This document shows positions 47,863-56,402 of a stretch of DNA of 64,000 nt, in pieces; within the stretch, counting starts at the first letter, position 1; the number at the start of each line of letters is the position of its first letter. The notes under the pieces were generated by a model, which was not told where the DNA came from, did not search any database, and saw only the letters and a list, made by a program, of their open reading frames with translations. Both the position numbers and the translations under genes were made by a program. The stretch spans positions 1 to 64,000 of the forward strand of contig NZ_WEZF01000010.1 of the NCBI RefSeq assembly GCF_009177065.1. Direction: 5' to 3'. This DNA is from Tautonia marina (GTDB taxonomy: Bacteria; Planctomycetota; Planctomycetia; Isosphaerales; Isosphaeraceae).

Positions 47863-48303
47863 ATGCGTGACATTACTTCCAACTTCCTCGTGAAACGGGC
47901 CATCAGCCCCGTTTCTGTGTCGGACAACACCGCCCAGGTATCGCAGATCATCGATCGCCAGGGGTTCGACTCCCTCATGTTCGCAATCGCCATCGGCTCG
48001 GTCGCCGATGCCGACGTCACCTTCACCACGTTACTCGAAGAATCGGACAACTCCGACCTCTCGAGCGGCAATGCGGTGGCCGATGCTGACATGACGAGCC
48101 AGACCTACGGCACTGCCCCCGAAACCGCCGCGTCGTTCCAGTTCGACGACGACAACGAGGTGCGCAAGATCGGCTATCTCGGCAACAAGCGCTACGTGCG
48201 GCTGACCATCACCCCGGCCAATAACGCCTCGGCAGCTCTCTTGGCCGCCGTTGCGATCCTCGGCCACGCGGGTCAGAAGCCGGTGACGCAGTCCGCGTCC
48301 TAA
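47863..48303 (+). CDS. Probable virion decoration or minor head protein (146 aa)
   Basis: The protein begins DITSNFLVKRAISPVSVSDNTAQVSQIIDRQGFDSLMFAI and ends GYLGNKRYVRLTITPANNASAALLAAVAILGHA. This pattern is known from phage structural proteins encoded right after the capsid gene, which are mostly beta-rich. A ribosome site AAGGAA precedes the ATG. A role as head-decoration protein is inferred from position and fold pattern. Confidence 0.65.
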   Translation: MRDITSNFLVKRAISPVSVSDNTAQVSQIIDRQGFDSLMFAIAIGSVADADVTFTTLLEESDNSDLSSGNAVADADMTSQTYGTAPETAASFQFDDDNEVRKIGYLGNKRYVRLTITPANNASAALLAAVAILGHAGQKPVTQSAS

Positions 48304-48355
48304 CCACCTTGGGGGGGGGCTCGGGCCTCCCCCGCACTTTCTTATGGAGCGATAA

Positions 48356-48736
48356 ATGAAGCAGAAAGTCAAAATGCTGAAGACCCTGGCAGGCGTAGAC
48401 GAGGGGAAAGTTTACCCCGAGACCTACCGCGAAGGTCAGGAATACGCGGTCGGCGAAGATCTGCTCCGCTGTTTCGTCGACCTCGGCGGCGTGGAGCTGG
48501 TCGATGCTCCGACCTCGACCGGCAAGGCTCACAGCCGCGAGACGAAGGTCGGAGGCCCCGATGAGACCAAGCCCTTCGACATCACGAAACTCAACAAAAA
48601 GCAGATCGTGCAGTTCGCCAAGGACAACTTCAACCTGGAGCTGAACGAGGAAGACAAAAAAGACGACCTGCTCGCCGCCATCGAACTGGCCGCGGAGCAG
48701 AGCAAGAGCCAGAGCGAAGAAGCTCCCGCCGAGTAA
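48356..48736 (+). CDS. Phage head protein with HeH/LEM-like C terminus (126 aa)
   Basis: The N-terminal half is a short beta domain (VKMLKTLAGVDEGKVYPETYREGQEY). The C-terminal part DITKLNKKQIVQFAKDNFNLELNEEDKKDDLLAAIE is a HeH/LEM helix-turn-helix that is common in small head-associated proteins of siphophages. An acidic tail follows. Its exact role is not known. Confidence 0.6.
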   Translation: MKQKVKMLKTLAGVDEGKVYPETYREGQEYAVGEDLLRCFVDLGGVELVDAPTSTGKAHSRETKVGGPDETKPFDITKLNKKQIVQFAKDNFNLELNEEDKKDDLLAAIELAAEQSKSQSEEAPAE

Positions 48737-48739
48737 ACC

Positions 48740-49387
48740 GTGCTCCGTCAGTCCCTCGCCCTCGTCACCCCTCCGGCCAGCGAGCCCGTTTCGCTGTCCG
48801 AGGCCAAGGCGTGGGCGAGGATCGACGGCAGCGACGACGACGCGACCCTTACGGCGCTCATCACCGCCGCCCGTCTGGCCGCCGAGCAGTACCTCCGCCG
48901 CTCGCTGATCACCCAGACCTGGAAGCTAACCCTCGACCTGTGCGGCGCCAGGGGCTCCGAGCCGTGGTGGGACGGCGTCGTGGACGGGCCGCTCAATTCC
49001 CTCTATGGCGGCCTGCCCAACACGATTCCCCTTCCCAGGGGGCCGGTCTCCGCCATCTCCTCGGTCGTAACCTACGACCTGGACAACTCTTCCGCGACCT
49101 ATTCCGCCAGCAACTACCGCCTGGACAACTCCGGCGACCGCCTGATCCTGAACTACGGGGCCATCTGGCCCGCGAACATCCGCCCGAAGGCCGGGTGCGA
49201 GATCACCTACACCGCCGGGTACGGTTCGGCTGCCACTGCCGTCCCCCAGCCGATCAAGCAGGGCATCCTGATCCACGTCGCGAGCCTCTACGAGCAGCGT
49301 GGCAACTGCGAGGACGCCATGGCCCTGCCGCCCGGAACCGCCATGCTCTACTCGCCTTACCGGATCATGGGGGATCGCCTTGGCTGA
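48740..49387 (+). CDS. Head-tail connector, gp6-like (215 aa)
   Basis: The gene begins with GTG at 48740. Its opening VTPPASEPVSLSEAKAWARIDGSDDDATLTALITAARLAAEQYLRRSLI is the signature of phage gp6-like head-tail connectors (DNA-packaging adaptors), which attach below the portal. The C-terminal half contains ITYTAGYGSAATAVPQPIKQGILIHVASLYEQRG. Length is typical. Confidence 0.88.
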   Translation: MLRQSLALVTPPASEPVSLSEAKAWARIDGSDDDATLTALITAARLAAEQYLRRSLITQTWKLTLDLCGARGSEPWWDGVVDGPLNSLYGGLPNTIPLPRGPVSAISSVVTYDLDNSSATYSASNYRLDNSGDRLILNYGAIWPANIRPKAGCEITYTAGYGSAATAVPQPIKQGILIHVASLYEQRGNCEDAMALPPGTAMLYSPYRIMGDRLG

Positions 49388-51098
49388 ATGCTGCGCGTCG
49401 ATCGTCAACAGCCTGAGCAAGCGGGTAGCCATCCAGCGCGTCCAGTACCAGGCCGACGGGCAGGGAGGCTTCGAGGAAAGTTGGGCGGACGTCGCCACGG
49501 TGTACGCCTCCATCGTGCCGCTGAAGTCCTACGAGCGCTACCAGGCCATGCAGCTCGCGGTGCCGATCACCCACAAGGTGGTCATGCGCTACAACCCGGA
49601 CGTGGACGAGACGACCCGGCTGCGGTACGGCGAGCGGATCTTCACCGTTAAGGAGGTGATCAACCACGAGGAGCAGAACCGCTTCCTGTTCCTGAAGGTC
49701 ATCGAGACAGACGTCATCGACAGCAACACCGACCCCGTGGTGGCCATCAACTCGCTGACCGACGAACTCGGCCAGCTCATTACCGACGAGCTTGACAACC
49801 CGATCGACATCACCCCCAACCCGGTGCCGATCATCACTAGCGCGAGCAATTACACCGTTACCGAAGGAGTTACACTCACCTTTGCCGTAGCGGCCGATGG
49901 TCCGGTCACCTGGAGCATCGAGGGCGCGGACGAAACCCGATTCACCCTGGTCGGTAACGTCATCACCCTGCCGTACCAGGATTTCGAGACCCCGACCGAC
50001 GCCGACGGCGACAACGTCTACGAGCTCACCGTCCGGGCCACCAACGCCCAGGGCAACTCGACCGCGCAGGCCGTTCGGGTCACGGTCACGAACCTGATCG
50101 ACGACATCACGCCGGACGCCTTCGTATTCCCGGACGTGCTGACGCCGCTGCGCGACACGCCCTTCACGACAGAGACCATCACCCTCTCGGGCATGAACGT
50201 GCCCGCTAACCTGACGATTACCAACGGCCTGTATTCGCTTAACGGTGGAGAATTCACGAGCGCCCCGGCCGTCGTGTTCACGGGGGATACCATCGCCCTG
50301 CGTGCCACCTCGTCGTCGGACGGCACACCGGTGGTGGCAACACTCACCGTGGGGACCTACTCAACGAACTTCGGCATCTACGACGACCCGAACCCGCCCG
50401 TCACCTCAGGCCTTCGGCTGTGGCTCAGTTCCTCGGTCGCCGAATACATCGTCAGCTCTGGCGGACTGGTCAGCCAATGGACGGATCGCAGCGGGAACGG
50501 GAACCACCTCACCCAGGGCACGGCGGTCAACCAGCCTACAACGGGCACCCGCACGCTCAACGGCCGCAATGCCCTCGACTTCGACGGCACAAACGACTTC
50601 ATGCTCCTGCCGAGCGCACTGCACTCGATCCCCGGCGCGAACAACACCGTCTTCGTCGTGGCTCTGAGCGACACCGGGGCTGGCTCCGGTGGGGCCCAGG
50701 CTCTGCTACGTGGTGATACGACGAACTTCCAGATGCAGTTCAACCCCGGCAGCGCCCGCATCGAGAATCGGAACCACACCAGCACCAACGTCTTCACCAC
50801 CGTAACAAAGAACGCCACGGCCAACATTTTCGCCCAGTGCCGGAACGGCTCTGCCCTGACCGCCTGCTTTAACACCACACAGACCGTCAACGCCTCAGGC
50901 GCGAACAACGTGACCGTGACCGGCATCGGCCTGGGTGGCAGCGCGACCGGTACGCAACCGTTCAATGGCCTGATCGCCGAGGTGCTCGTCTACAACCGGG
51001 CGTTGACGCTGGCCGAGGCCAACCAGGTGGCGACTTTCCTGAAGGACAAGTGGAACGTGGCCAACTTCTCCGGCTCCTACGCCAGCGGCTTCGCCTGA
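49380..51098 (+). CDS. Head-closure protein fused to cadherin/Ig-like and LamG-like domains (572 aa)
   Basis: The first 115 residues (LSKRVAIQRVQYQADGQGGFEESWADVATVYASI through RLRYGERIFTVKEVI) are a head-tail adaptor of the SPP1 gp16 type. About 450 additional residues follow. They include a cadherin-like domain (VPIITSASNYTVTEGVTLTF), an Ig-like domain (TITLSGMNVPANLTITNGLYSLNGGEFTS) and a LamG/concanavalin-like domain (GLRLWLSSSVAEYI; LDFDGTNDFMLLP; EVLVYNRALTLAEANQVATFL). Start codon is TTG at 49380, overlapping the previous gene by 8 bp. The extension likely displays glycan- or surface-binding domains at the neck. Confidence 0.85.
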   Translation: MAECCASIVNSLSKRVAIQRVQYQADGQGGFEESWADVATVYASIVPLKSYERYQAMQLAVPITHKVVMRYNPDVDETTRLRYGERIFTVKEVINHEEQNRFLFLKVIETDVIDSNTDPVVAINSLTDELGQLITDELDNPIDITPNPVPIITSASNYTVTEGVTLTFAVAADGPVTWSIEGADETRFTLVGNVITLPYQDFETPTDADGDNVYELTVRATNAQGNSTAQAVRVTVTNLIDDITPDAFVFPDVLTPLRDTPFTTETITLSGMNVPANLTITNGLYSLNGGEFTSAPAVVFTGDTIALRATSSSDGTPVVATLTVGTYSTNFGIYDDPNPPVTSGLRLWLSSSVAEYIVSSGGLVSQWTDRSGNGNHLTQGTAVNQPTTGTRTLNGRNALDFDGTNDFMLLPSALHSIPGANNTVFVVALSDTGAGSGGAQALLRGDTTNFQMQFNPGSARIENRNHTSTNVFTTVTKNATANIFAQCRNGSALTACFNTTQTVNASGANNVTVTGIGLGGSATGTQPFNGLIAEVLVYNRALTLAEANQVATFLKDKWNVANFSGSYASGFA

Positions 51099-51125
51099 TA
51101 GCAACCAGAATGTAGAGGAATGTGA

Positions 51126-52682
51126 ATGCGGATTAACGAGTTGAACGGCGGCAATGCACTCGGCTTCGCCAAACTGATCGCGCCCAGTGCCCAGTTCCCC
51201 ATCATTCAGGGCGGCGTGACCTACCCCATCGCACTTCAGGACGCCCTTCGCGCCGGCCAGTTCTACATCGACCCCCACGCCTTTGGTGCGAAGGGGGATG
51301 CAGTGGCAAACGTGGATGGGGTGATCACGAACGGCACGACCCTCACCTCCGCGACCTACCAGTTCACCGAGAAGGACGTGGGCAAGCTCTGCTTCATCAA
51401 CTCCAGCGAGCGAACCATCACGTCCGTATCGAACGGCTCGGCCACACTGAGCGCCTCGGTATCCAACGCCAGCGCCGTGCGCTGGCTCATCGGCACGGAC
51501 GATACGGCCGCGATCGAGGCGGCGATGGAGGCGGCACGGACTGTGGGCGTCACCATCCCCGACGGGAACACGTCCGAAACCTCCCGCTGGGGCAGCATCC
51601 CATTCGGCGGTTTGGTTCAGCTTCGCAGTAGGGGCTACCTCGTGCGCAACACCCAAGCCCGCTACGACGCTGGGAAGCTTGGCGCCATCACCGTCCCTCG
51701 CCGGTGCGGCCTGCGTGGGGCCGGCATGGGCCAGACGCACATCTACCTGGCCCCCGGCAACATCGGTCACGGCATCGCCAACCGGGGTTCCTCGGTATCC
51801 GGCGGCGGCTGGGACGACTTCATGCAGCTCAGTGATTTCACACTGTTCGGAAACCACGACCTGCAGACCTCCGCCTGCCTGGACGGCATCCATTACGAGG
51901 CCGCTTTCAACAACTACCTCAAGGTGGACAACTTCACCTGCATGTCGAACATCCGCGTCTACGAGCCACGCCGGCACGGCATCTACATCAACGGTCGCGG
52001 CGAGATGGTCTACTTCAACCTCTTCGTGTACTCGGCGTTCCAGTACGGCGTGTTCATCGAGAACAACATGGACAGCCGCTTCTACTCGATCAACGCGGGC
52101 GGTTGTTCCCGAACCGGCATCCGCATCAACAAATCGGCGAACATCCACCTGACCAACTGCAAGTCGTTCTACAGCGGCAACAGTGGTGGAACGAATGCCG
52201 CCGACAGCGCCAACTTCGCGCTCATCGCGGACACATACCTCAACGGGCAGGTCATCATGACGGCCTGCGAAGCGCAGGAGTCCCGCGGTTCTGGCTTCTA
52301 CATCACCAGCGGCCTGAACATCTTCAACGGTTGCCTCGCCGCCGATCCCAGTCGCGCCGCGTTGGTGGGAAGCAGCACCCCGCCGACCGTCCGTGCCGGA
52401 TTCCACCTGGCGGACACGAACTCGGTACACGCGAACCCGAAGCACAACATCTTCAACGGATGCTACGTCCGCCCGGCCTTGACCTTGAACTACGCTGACG
52501 CCGCCGCCACGGACATGTACTGCGGCACCCACGCCGTCTACATCGATGACGCGGGCAGGGCGAATCGCGGCGACATCTACACCTTCGACCAAGCAGCCTA
52601 CGACGCCTCGAAGCTCGGAGGGCCTGGCATCTCGAACGGTCGGAACACGGGGCTGCGCGTAGACGGCACGGCATTAACCTAA
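51126..52682 (+). CDS. Pectate-lyase-like beta-helix protein (518 aa)
   Basis: The protein has the organisation of phage tailspike and appendage proteins. An N-terminal motif DPHAFGAKGDAVANVDGV and GTDDTAAIEAAMEAA leads into a right-handed beta helix with repeated Asn and Gly turns (for example RVYEPRRHGIYINGRGEMVYFNLFVY, SRTGIRINKSANIHLTNCKSF). It may bind or cleave polysaccharide; catalytic residues cannot be assigned by eye. Its place at the neck instead of the tail end is unusual. Confidence 0.75.
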   Translation: MRINELNGGNALGFAKLIAPSAQFPIIQGGVTYPIALQDALRAGQFYIDPHAFGAKGDAVANVDGVITNGTTLTSATYQFTEKDVGKLCFINSSERTITSVSNGSATLSASVSNASAVRWLIGTDDTAAIEAAMEAARTVGVTIPDGNTSETSRWGSIPFGGLVQLRSRGYLVRNTQARYDAGKLGAITVPRRCGLRGAGMGQTHIYLAPGNIGHGIANRGSSVSGGGWDDFMQLSDFTLFGNHDLQTSACLDGIHYEAAFNNYLKVDNFTCMSNIRVYEPRRHGIYINGRGEMVYFNLFVYSAFQYGVFIENNMDSRFYSINAGGCSRTGIRINKSANIHLTNCKSFYSGNSGGTNAADSANFALIADTYLNGQVIMTACEAQESRGSGFYITSGLNIFNGCLAADPSRAALVGSSTPPTVRAGFHLADTNSVHANPKHNIFNGCYVRPALTLNYADAAATDMYCGTHAVYIDDAGRANRGDIYTFDQAAYDASKLGGPGISNGRNTGLRVDGTALT

Positions 52683-52700
52683 CGCGACGAGAGGCAGATC

Positions 52701-53045
52701 ATGTCGACCACCATTATCGGCGAGTACAAGACCGTAACCATCACCAATGGGCAACCTTCCACCGGCCCCATCGACCTATTGGGCAACCGCCTGATGGGTA
52801 TCATCTGGCCCGCTGTCATGACGAATTCCGCGTTCAAGGTTCAGGTGTCCGGCAACGGCATCGATTTCGTTGACCTCAAGACGACCGAGGCGGCCAGCGC
52901 CGACCTTTCAGTCACCGTCTCCGTCGGCGAGGCGATCCCGATCACGAATGCTGCGGTACTCGCTGGCTGGCGGTGGATTCAACTCGTGGGCTCATCGAAC
53001 GAACTCGGCGATCGCAGCCTGATCCTGGCGGTAAGGCCCGTTTAA
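52701..53045 (+). CDS. Small structural-type protein (114 aa)
   Basis: The sequence is beta-rich and close to small phage structural proteins: IIGEYKTVTITNGQPSTGPIDLLGNRLMGIIWPA, then FKVQVSGNGIDFVDL and AVLAGWRWIQLVGSS. It lies between the beta-helix protein and the second LamG-like protein and overlaps the latter by one base. It probably belongs to the neck appendage. Confidence 0.6.
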   Translation: MSTTIIGEYKTVTITNGQPSTGPIDLLGNRLMGIIWPAVMTNSAFKVQVSGNGIDFVDLKTTEAASADLSVTVSVGEAIPITNAAVLAGWRWIQLVGSSNELGDRSLILAVRPV

Positions 53046-54085
53046 TGGGGCGTCTGCTCACCCTCCTCAGTCCGCGTGGTACGGGAGACACCACGGCCCC
53101 GAGCGGGTATGCAGTGGCGTTCACCACAGACCCGATCAGCGACGTCAACGCAGCGGCGGCCGCCTTTCAGATCACGCTGGCGGAGGTCGGGGCAACCTTC
53201 GATTACACGATCACCAGCTCCGGCGGCGGTACACCCGTGGCCGGCTCTGGAACTATCTCGACGGCTACGCAGAACGTGACCGGGGTGAACGTATCTGGTC
53301 TGAACGACGGCACACTTACCTTGTCGCTGACCCTAACCGATCTTTCAGGCAACACCGGGCTCGCTGCCACCGACACCGTGGTCAAGGCGTTCGCCCCCAC
53401 CGACATTTCGAACATCGCCCTGTGGCTTGATGCGGCGGACACTAGCAGCATCACGGCATCGGGCGGTGCAGTGAGCCAGTGGAACGACAAGTCCGGGAAC
53501 GCGCGCCACGCAACACAGGGCACACCGAGTAACAGGCCCACATCGGGCTCACGCACCCTCAACGGACTCAATGTCTTGGACTTCGTCCGCACCTCGCAGC
53601 ACGTGCTTGAGCTCCCGTCTGGGATGTTCGGAGTATCGGCCGGACCGAACACGGTGATCATCGTCGCTTCAGCCGACGATACCACTAACAACCACCGCCT
53701 ATACCAGGGCAGCATCTCTGGTACGGTCGGGGTGTCCGTTCGATACGCCTCTACCACGACCATGGGGGTTCAGAACCGCACGACCCTGACTCTCACAAAC
53801 ATCACTATTACGCGAAACACGAACCCTCATGTGTTCGGATTCCGCAGGTCGGGAACCTCGATAACGCCGTTCTATGACGGCACGGAAGGTTCAACAGCCT
53901 CCACCGCTCAGGATGCAACACTCACGACGCTAGGCATCGGGCGCGATCCTGCGGCCACCACGGATAGTACGGACGGGCTGTTTGCCGAGGTTCTCGTATT
54001 CGCCAAGTCGCTTTCGAACGCCGAACTGAACAAGGTGGGCAACTACCTTGCCAGCAAGTGGGGCGTTACTTGGGCTGGGGTGTAG
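53045..54085 (+). CDS. Ig-like plus LamG-like surface protein (346 aa)
   Basis: The N-terminal 125 residues form an Ig-like domain (ITLAEVGATFDYTITSSGG; VNVSGLNDGTLTLSLTLTDLSGN). The rest is a LamG/concanavalin-type lectin domain clearly related to that of the head-closure fusion protein. Shared blocks are LWLDAADTSSI, VSQWNDKSGNARHATQGTPSNRPTSGSRTLNG, LDF and EVLVFAKSLSNAELNKVGNYL. It is probably a virion surface lectin. The start overlaps the previous stop (TAATG). Confidence 0.75.
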   Translation: MGRLLTLLSPRGTGDTTAPSGYAVAFTTDPISDVNAAAAAFQITLAEVGATFDYTITSSGGGTPVAGSGTISTATQNVTGVNVSGLNDGTLTLSLTLTDLSGNTGLAATDTVVKAFAPTDISNIALWLDAADTSSITASGGAVSQWNDKSGNARHATQGTPSNRPTSGSRTLNGLNVLDFVRTSQHVLELPSGMFGVSAGPNTVIIVASADDTTNNHRLYQGSISGTVGVSVRYASTTTMGVQNRTTLTLTNITITRNTNPHVFGFRRSGTSITPFYDGTEGSTASTAQDATLTTLGIGRDPAATTDSTDGLFAEVLVFAKSLSNAELNKVGNYLASKWGVTWAGV

Positions 54086-54089
54086 GCGG

Positions 54090-54542
54090 ATGGACTTTGA
54101 AGTGAAGGTGGAGGGTCTCGACCGCATCCAGAACGCTACGCAGGAGATGCAGCGATCTGTCGAGGCCGAACTGGTCAAGGGCCTATTCGCCTCCGCCAAG
54201 CGCGTCGAAGCCGAGGCCAAGCGGAGCATCACGGCGGGGGGGAAGACCGGTCGCGTCTACCGTCGCCGCACGGTCACCCACCAGGCTTCCGCTCCGGGCG
54301 AGGCCCCGGCATCCGACACCGGGCGGTTGGTCAACTCGATCAACTCCTCCGTCGAGGGGTTGGACGGCGTCGTCGTGGCCGGCGGCGGGCTGGTCAAGTA
54401 TGCCCGCATGCTTGAGTTCGGAACCGCCAGGATGGCCGCCCGTCCCTTCATGTTCCCGGCCCTCGAAAAGAGCAAGGCCTGGATCCGCGAGCGACTCGCT
54501 AAAGCCGTCCGCATCGCGGCGGCGAAGTCCGTGGGGCGCTGA
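54090..54542 (+). CDS. HK97 gp10-family tail completion protein (150 aa)
   Basis: The HK97 gp10-like pattern is clear: VEGLDRIQNATQEMQRSVEAELVKGLFASAKRVEAEAKRSI, SAPGEAPASDTGRLVNSI, YARMLEFGTARMAARPFMFPALEKSK. It closes the tail at the neck. The normal gene order places it directly after the head-tail adaptor, so the four-gene surface cassette interrupts that order. Confidence 0.88.
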   Translation: MDFEVKVEGLDRIQNATQEMQRSVEAELVKGLFASAKRVEAEAKRSITAGGKTGRVYRRRTVTHQASAPGEAPASDTGRLVNSINSSVEGLDGVVVAGGGLVKYARMLEFGTARMAARPFMFPALEKSKAWIRERLAKAVRIAAAKSVGR

Positions 54543-54976
54543 TGCCAACACCGGATAACGCACTCCAGGCCGGCATCTACGCCCGGCTGACCGGCTACGC
54601 GCCGCTGACCACGGCGTTGCGCGGGCAGCGAGTGTTCGATTATGTCCAACCGAAACAGTCTGCCCCCTACGTCGTGATCGGCGACGACACCATCGGGGAC
54701 TTCAGCACCAAGAACGGCAACGGCTGGGACTGCACGCTCACGATCCACGTCTGGGACTTCGAGAAGGCGGGCCGCAAGTCGGTCAAGGCACTGCTCGGGC
54801 ACATTTACGACGCGCTACACCGGCAGGAGGCCAGCGTCAGCGTTTCGGGCTTCGCACTTATCGAGCTGCGCTTCGACGGCTTCCAGGCCACGTTCCAGGA
54901 GACCGCTATCGAGGGAGAGAACGACCACTACTACCACGGCGTCGCGCGGTATCGGGCGCTCGTGCAAGCAACTTAG
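54542..54976 (+). CDS. DUF3168-type tail completion/terminator protein (144 aa)
   Basis: The sequence QAGIYARLTGYAPLTTALRGQRVFDYVQPKQSAPYVVIGDDTIGDFSTKN followed by LTIHVWDFEKAGRKSVKALLGHIYDALH is typical of the DUF3168 tail terminator family, which caps the tail tube. Length is normal. The ATG overlaps the previous stop (TGATG). Confidence 0.88.
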   Translation: MPTPDNALQAGIYARLTGYAPLTTALRGQRVFDYVQPKQSAPYVVIGDDTIGDFSTKNGNGWDCTLTIHVWDFEKAGRKSVKALLGHIYDALHRQEASVSVSGFALIELRFDGFQATFQETAIEGENDHYYHGVARYRALVQAT

Positions 54977-54997
54977 AGCAACATCCAAGGAGGGATT

Positions 54998-55408
54998 ATG
55001 GCATTACAACGTGGCCGCGACATGGTCATCAAACTGGGTTCGGGGCCGTCCGCGCAGCTGATCGGGGGGCTGACCGAGACGTCCATCAGCATGAACGGCA
55101 CCGTGATTGACGGCAGCACGAAAGACACCGAGGGCTGGCGAGAACTGGTGGAGGACGCAGCGCTCAAGTCGTTCAGCATCGCCTGCTCAGGCATGTTCAA
55201 GGACTCGACCACCGACGACCTGATGCGTCAGAAGGCGTTCGGCCAGACCATCGACACCTACACCCTGGTCTTCCCGAACGGCGACACCATCGTGTGCGAC
55301 TTCCAGATCACCGGCTACAGCCGAGCCGGTTCGGTCGAGGGCGTGGAGACCTACAACTACACGCTCGAAAGCTCCGGCATCCCCGTATTCACCAAAGCCT
55401 CAATCTAA
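54998..55408 (+). CDS. Major tail tube protein, TP901-1-like (136 aa)
   Basis: The sequence opens QRGRDMVIKLGSGPSAQLIGGLTETSISMNGTVIDGSTKDTEGWRELVEDAALKSFSIACSGMF. This is the signature of phage major tail tube proteins of the TP901-1/HK97 gp type. The middle has YTLVFPNGDTIVCDFQITGYSRAGSVEGVETYNYTLESSG. A strong AAGGAGG site upstream agrees with high expression. Confidence 0.9.
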   Translation: MALQRGRDMVIKLGSGPSAQLIGGLTETSISMNGTVIDGSTKDTEGWRELVEDAALKSFSIACSGMFKDSTTDDLMRQKAFGQTIDTYTLVFPNGDTIVCDFQITGYSRAGSVEGVETYNYTLESSGIPVFTKASI

Positions 55409-55420
55409 AGGAGATAACCT

Positions 55421-55777
55421 ATGGGCACCCTGACTGTTCAATCCTGTGACCGCGACGGCCTGCAATACACCCTTGGCGCCGCAAGCACCTCGGACAACTT
55501 CGCCAACGACGGCAAGACGCTGCTGGTCTTCGTCAACGCCAACGCATCCTCGCGCACGTTGACCATCGCGGCCAACGACACCACCAAGACCGGCTACGGC
55601 GACATCGACGTGCCGAACACGACCATCACCGTCCCCGGCTCCGGTACCAACGGCGGCCGCCTGATCGTGGGTTTCTTCCCCCAGGCCCGCTTCAACGACG
55701 TCGGCGGCCGCGTGAACTACACGCTCGACAACGCCACGGACATGTCCGTAGCCGCCGTCAGCGTGGCCTCCCAGTGA
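55421..55777 (+). CDS. Small tail or virion structural protein (118 aa)
   Basis: The protein is beta-rich and low in charge: DRDGLQYTLGAASTSDNFANDGKTLLVFVNANASSRTLTIAAN and RLIVGFFPQARFNDVGGRVNYTLDNA. The pattern is known from phage structural proteins near the tail tube gene. It may decorate the tail tube. It follows the tube gene after 12 nt. Confidence 0.6.
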   Translation: MGTLTVQSCDRDGLQYTLGAASTSDNFANDGKTLLVFVNANASSRTLTIAANDTTKTGYGDIDVPNTTITVPGSGTNGGRLIVGFFPQARFNDVGGRVNYTLDNATDMSVAAVSVASQ

Positions 55778-56196
55778 CGGCCTTCGAACCTGCCCGCCCT
55801 CGTTATGTCCTTCCCTTCGCCGGGAAGGACTACGAGCTCTTCGGCACCATGGAGGTGATCGAGGCCATCGAGTTCTCCATGAAGGAAAGCGTGCTGGACG
55901 TCTGCTTCCGCGTCATCGACATGGGCGTTACGGATACCGCGAGAGTCATAGCGGCTATCCTCTCGGCCAGCGGGCACAAGGATCACTCGCCTCGTTCGGT
56001 GAGTCAGGCCCTCATGGACATGGGTGTGGCCGGGCAAGCGTTCACCGTGCTGAGAGCACATATCAGCTGCTTCCTGCAGATCATCCTGCAGCCCCCCGAA
56101 CTGCGCGAGGAGACCGCGAAGCGGATGGGGGAGGTGATGGGGAAGTTCGACGCCCGGACCGCTTCCCCTGGCGAGAATACCAGCAGTTCTGCCTAG
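55774..56196 (+). CDS. Tail assembly chaperone, upstream (G-like) part (140 aa)
   Basis: The gene begins with GTG at 55774. The sequence LPFAGKDYELFGTMEVIEAIEFSMKESVLDVCFRVIDMGVTDTARVIAAIL resembles the gene-transfer-agent and siphophage tail assembly chaperone family (gpG role). A -1 open frame follows at its 3' end and encodes the second part of the pair, so a programmed frameshift is likely, as is usual for this gene pair. Confidence 0.8.
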   Translation: MTAFEPARPRYVLPFAGKDYELFGTMEVIEAIEFSMKESVLDVCFRVIDMGVTDTARVIAAILSASGHKDHSPRSVSQALMDMGVAGQAFTVLRAHISCFLQIILQPPELREETAKRMGEVMGKFDARTASPGENTSSSA

Positions 56197-56402
56197 GGGC
56201 GCTGCGCTGGCCGCCATCCGAGTTCTGGAAGGCCACGACGTGGGACGTGATGCGGGCGCAGAAGGGATACCTGGCGAGCAAGGGCGTAAAGACAGACCAG
56301 CCGCATCAGCACAAGCCCACTAGCGAGGACGTGAAGCGATGGAAGGCGTTGATTCGGGAGGCCGAGATTGAAGAAGCCAAGCATAAGCAGGAAGCGAAAT
56401 GA
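56157..56402 (+). CDS. Tail assembly chaperone, frameshifted (T-like) part
   Basis: In the -1 frame the product continues FPWREYQQFCLGALRWPPSEFWKATTWDV, a signature of the rcc01693-type chaperone. No ATG or GTG is available before this motif in that frame, so a -1 slip in the upstream gene is the best explanation. Candidate slip sites are ATGGGGGAG (56124-56132) and ATGGGGAAG (56136-56144). The segment ends four bases into the tape measure gene. Confidence 0.65.
   Translation, partial: DRFPWREYQQFCLGALRWPPSEFWKATTWDVMRAQKGYLASKGVKTDQPHQHKPTSEDVKRWKALIREAEIEEAKHKQEAK

Noticed and set aside
48404-48416. GGGAAAGTTTACC, a one-mismatch copy of the operator-like repeat near parB.
   Set aside because: It lies within coding sequence of the 126-aa head protein, 41 kb from the cluster, and is alone; chance is the simpler explanation.
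50895-52592. A 565-codon open frame on the minus strand across the neck cassette.
   Set aside because: It mirrors the beta-helix gene frame, has low-complexity Val/Asp/Gly-rich translation and no ribosome site. It is a GC-driven shadow.
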